A stretch of DNA of 64,000 nucleotides, taken from Periplaneta americana (lineage: Eukaryota > Arthropoda > Insecta > Blattodea > Blattidae). A model generated the notes under the pieces. The model searched no databases, was not told the origin of the DNA, and saw only the letters and a list, made by a program, of their open reading frames with translations. Position numbers and translations under genes: made by a program. Where the stretch lies: contig NC_091120.1 of NCBI RefSeq assembly GCF_040183065.1, forward strand, positions 169,353,488-169,417,487, written 5' to 3'. Within the stretch, counting starts at the first letter, position 1; each line of letters opens with the position of its first letter. Shown here piece by piece: positions 60,416 to 64,000 of this stretch.

Positions 60416-60668
60416 GTTAAGAAGTGCTTATACTACAGACTTAAGATTATGTCGAGCACACGTTTACCGTTATTAAATGTTAAGAAGCGCTTATAATACA
60501 AATTTAAGATTATTTGCAGTACACGTTTTCCGTTATTAATGTTACGGAGCGCTTATAATACAAAATTAAGATTATGTGCAGCACACTTTTTCCGTTATTA
60601 AAAATGTTAAGAAGTGCTTATAATACAAATTTAGAATTATGTACAGCACACTTTTTCCGTTATTAACT
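60416..60668. repeat. 63-bp minisatellite, 4 copies
   Basis: Units at 60416, 60479, 60541 and 60606, 62-65 bp each, begin GTTAAGAAGTGCTTATAATA and end TTTTTCCGTTATTAA. Copies are about 85-90 percent alike by eye. Confidence 0.93.
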
Positions 60669-62426
60669 TCATACTATAATCAAACAAGGACCTGAGATAC
60701 ATACTTAATGCCTTTGTAGTTTTGCTGACAGTTAAATTTTGTGTACTTCTTCAAATAAGCGCAGACATTGTACGTGTTTTAACAGTGTGAAATCTTAGCC
60801 TCAACTGTACCATCTCTTCTTGTCTGTTAAGTTTTTCACAGGATATGTTCGGCAAGCGAGCGGAAGACTATTCCATCAATTTAGCTGTTACCCCGTTATT
60901 CGTAAATTAAATATAGGGCAATTTTAGAGGTGTAACACAATTTTAGCATACGAAATCGATCTAGTTCTCAATGAAACTATGTTCTGTGAACAAAATGAAA
61001 CTATTTAATTCCCATTTCTCAAGAAAAATACTTATGAATAGTTGATGGAACAGCCTCCATATGTTCAATGCTATTTTCTTAAAGTGGAATCCTCTTATAG
61101 TAGTGATACACTGATGATGGTAATAACTATTAAATTAGTATTTTTATTTAAAAAATCACTTTATCATTTACAACTAAGTTATAATTACTGTAAACAATTA
61201 AAATTTCCTTGTTTGTAGCGTTACAAAGAAGATAAGAAATAGCTCGAAGAAAATCTAAAAAATTAGACTGTCTTCAAACTTCTCTATATCGCATGGATGA
61301 AATTCAAGAATTGGATATTTCTATGTGGAAAGAAAGGATTGACAAAGCAGCAAGAAGAACGCTATAAATATTGTCGAACTTTCGTTCCTTTATATAAAAA
61401 AATCCTCTTACTTGGTGCTTTCATGGTTCAGCAATATTTTCTTTCACGAAGACGAACGTTTTTTGTAATCTTCTTCCTCTTCTCTACTGAAGAAATACTG
61501 GCAAGTCATCCATGAGTTTAGCCCTTTGAGTCTTAGCGTGTTGTGTCACCGTATGTTCTCTTTGAAAACGCCCTTCAACTTGTTACAGAAAAGCGGTACA
61601 ACAGTTGCTATGGAAACACTTCTCCCCATCCACCTCTTCGCTCCTTTTTTCTTTATACAACAGTTTAAGATGTTGCATAAACCAGAAATCCAAGGTAGGC
61701 CTACTGATATTCGAAAACCTGTGTAGGGATCATATGCGTAGGTGAAAGTCTACAGCTTGAGTTTGAGATGTTCTCTCAATAATTTACTGGTCAAAAGAGA
61801 CATAAGGTTTTATTCGATATTGAAAACATTCTTAGAACAGTCTACATTTGTTTCCTGTGGACTACAAGTTGTCATGCTTGCCACTGAATTAGAGATTAGT
61901 GAGTTCTGATTCGGCTAAGCGATGCCTATTTAAGATAGGTATAAAAATCTCCCATTATCTTGCAAGAACTGCGTCGCCCACTTAATGGGAAGGGTTTTAA
62001 CATCTTCAGCGATCCTGACCTGTTTTTGCTCTGTCATTTTTCTCAACTCATGTGGTAGCTATTAGGCTACGTCTATTTTCGGCTTTCCCTTAAAAATTCT
62101 CTAATGTTCCTTCAATGGAACGGCGAAACTGGACTGAGACAAGTGGTCAACAAGTGGAGCTGACATTCATTTTTTCAGTCACAAATTTCCTTGCAAGGAC
62201 ACATTTTCGATTAAATGTTTTCCCTCCCAGTTTTCTATTGACTTTGACACTGGTATTGAAATTAGCTACCAATACACACACACGCAGTCTAGCGGTAGCC
62301 TCGCGTACAGTGTACAACAGGTTTTCAAACGTATAGCCTATACTGAACTATAACCACATTTTCGGTTATTCGGAAGATATAACATAGTTGCCATGACTTA
62401 TGAAATGTCCCTCGTACATACATAAT
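60669..62426. other. no gene seen
   Basis: AT-rich spacer. Two frames at 61297-61515 and 61526-61726 have no known domain. Confidence 0.35.
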
Positions 62427-62490
62427 CTACATACATACATACATACATACATACATACATACATACATACATACATACATACATACGTAC
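62427..62490. repeat. (CATA)n microsatellite, left block
   Basis: CATA repeats passing into ACGT repeats (62487-62503), just upstream of a SINE-1. Confidence 0.93.
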
Positions 62491-62518
62491 GTACGTACGT
62501 ACGAACATATATACAAGC

Positions 62519-62771
62519 CACCGGCGTGGCTCAGTCGGTTAAGGCACTTGCCTGCCGATGTGAAGTTGCGCTCGGGCGCGGGTTCGATCTCCGCTTGGAC
62601 TGATTACCTGGTTTGGTTTTTCTGAGGTTTTTTCCCAACCGTAACATGAATGCCAGGTAATCCATGGCGAATCCTCGGCCTCATCTCGCCAAATACCATC
62701 TCGCTATCACCAATCTCATCGACGCTAAATAACCTCGTAGTTGATACAGCGTCGTTAAATAACCAGCTAAA
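62519..62771 (+). mobile_element. SINE-1 between two (CATA)n tracts
   Basis: Well-preserved family copy: CCACCGGCGTGGCTCAGTCG, GGTTAAGGCACTTGCCTGCC, B box GGGTTCGATCTCC, body GATTACCTGGTTTGGTTTTT, and tail GACGCTAAATAACCTCGTAG, ACAGCGTCGTTAAATAACC. The identical repeat type on both sides fits insertion into a CATA tract. Confidence 0.93.
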
Positions 62772-62774
62772 AAA

Positions 62775-62848
62775 ACTACATACATACATACATACATACA
62801 TACATACATACATACATACATACATACATACATACATACATACATACA
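62775..62848. repeat. (CATA)n microsatellite, right block
   Basis: Uninterrupted CATA units after the SINE-1 tail. Confidence 0.95.
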
Positions 62849-63570
62849 TGGTAGAGATGAACGACGATCGAGAAAACGAGACTAACAGCGCCCGCAAAGC
62901 CGAAAACCAGCACGACAATGTTGAATTACTTCGCATCCTTAACGTAAACACTGGTTGTGAGTCTTCCGAGACTCGATATTGATCATGTCCCGAAGTCAGC
63001 AGTTCTTTATACCTAACTGAACTTTTATCTACTTTGGCAACTGTTATATATGTATAAACAATCAAGTAGCCTATTTGAAACATCATCTCTACTTTTCATG
63101 TATAATAATTCGTTCCCCAGTCTTTATTTAATTACTAGGCCCTTATTAAAAGACTAGGAATTTTCTTTTCATAATGTTTAAGATCAAGTGTGGAATCTCA
63201 AGTAAAAAGATATTAATGTCATATTTTATGTTTCTTAGAAATACAAATTTATTTGAGACTTGTTTCTTTTTTAATTTATATAGGCCTAACCATAGGTAAT
63301 ATAATATAACAGAACCAGAACATTTTGATAACTAAGATACTGTTCCGTTTTGTTTTTGTTTTTTTTTTTTGTCTCATTTAAACATTTATAATGTTATTTA
63401 TTTCAATGATGTATGTTATTCAAAGTTACGAAATCTTTCCACGCCGACCAAATTCTATTTCGAGAATGATGAGCGAGACTCGAAGCGCAACGAGAATGAC
63501 GAGACGAGACTCGAAAGACAAATGCAACGAACACAGCGAGCGAGAGCGGCAGTTAGTTTTGTTCATCTCT
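62849..63570. other. no gene seen
   Basis: An AT-rich stretch and an Arg/Glu-rich open segment at 63440-63565 that alternates GACGAGACGAGACTCG-type words; I do not accept it as coding. Confidence 0.35.
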
Positions 63571-63687
63571 AACACATACATACATACATACATACATACA
63601 TACATACATACATACATACATACATACATACATACATACATACATACATACATACATACATACATACATACATACATACATACATAA
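63571..63687. repeat. (CATA)n microsatellite, 117 bp
   Basis: Uninterrupted CATA units next to a LINE-C 3' end, read TATG on the LINE strand. Confidence 0.95.
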
Positions 63688-64000
63688 TGATTTATTTTAG
63701 CTGGCAGAGTTAAGGCCGTAAGGCTTTCTCTTCCACTCAACCAGCAAAAAGTGTATATACATAATGCATGAACTTACAAAGAATTCAACAATTTGATTTA
63801 GATGAGAGTTATATGTACACAAGAGTTATTTACGAATTAAACAACAAAATACTATGAACTATTAATTAAACACTGAGATAAACTGTGTAGCAGAATTAAG
63901 CTAAAATACATAGAATGTTAATATATTTCAAATAATATTAGATAATAGAAAGAGATTATTATGAGACAATTTTGAAAATACAGCACTATCAGGATGATGT
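63688..64000 (-). mobile_element. LINE-C 3' UTR, cut by the window edge
   Basis: The minus-strand end block GCCTTACGGCCTTAACTCTG followed by CCAGCTAAAATAAATCATTA matches the LINE-C ends at 9.2 and 47.5 kb. Only UTR lies in the window. Confidence 0.78.

Noticed and set aside
62400..63740. Thr-His-Ile-Tyr and Cys-Met-Tyr-Val repeat frames
   Set aside because: Products of (CATA)n tracts.

Overview
This 64 kb window looks like intergenic DNA from a large insect genome, most likely a cockroach (Periplaneta americana or a close relative). That is an inference. It rests on low GC, the absence of any bacterial-style gene order, dense non-LTR retrotransposon debris, several tRNA-derived SINE families, and RT fragments ending in a (TAAG)n tail that I associate from memory with Periplaneta predicted proteins. 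I found no intact host gene. The only host-like coding sequence is a short antisense fragment resembling tubulin polyglutamylase complex subunit 2 (TPGS2) at 9.0-9.16 kb. The only long intact reading frame is a hAT transposase at 35.3-36.8 kb.

Layout. 0-9.3 kb: a TIR DNA element split by a LINE-A copy, a second LINE-A copy, SINEs, a long tetranucleotide tract, and a LINE-C 3' end that carries the TPGS2-like fragment. 9.3-16.8 kb: a 42-bp minisatellite, MITEs, a Helitron with TC/CTAG ends, and a palindrome broken by a SINE. 16.8-20 kb: a LINE-C copy split by a SINE that has a perfect 40-bp hairpin at its 5' end, a TTAA-flanked element, and a 1.3 kb satellite-like array. 20-32.5 kb: LINE remnants from several families, including two joined tail to tail, a TA-flanked MITE, a hAT element with 8-bp target-site duplications, and SINEs. 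33-37.1 kb: two inverted repeats, a 905-bp deleted hAT element, and a 2.2 kb structurally complete hAT transposon. 37.2-49.6 kb: RT remnants, a SINE split by a palindromic MITE, a pentanucleotide tract, and a LINE-B copy interrupted by a SINE and a LINE-C fragment. 49.6-64 kb: more MITEs, a SINE-in-hAT nest with a further insertion, a full-length SINE with a 12-bp TSD, a 63-bp minisatellite, and (CATA)n tracts around a SINE and at a LINE-C 3' end.

How it fits together. The nests give a relative insertion order: DNA elements hold LINEs or SINEs, and LINEs hold SINEs. LINE-A copies end in (TAAG)n; other LINE families end in ATT, AAAT, GAT, GAA, AATTG or CATA repeats, which probably seeded several microsatellites. 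Two SINE families share body and tail with different tRNA-like heads. The palindrome TAGGCCTA occurs at least 21 times, far above expectation for this base composition. LINE and SINE family letters and numbers used here are local labels only.
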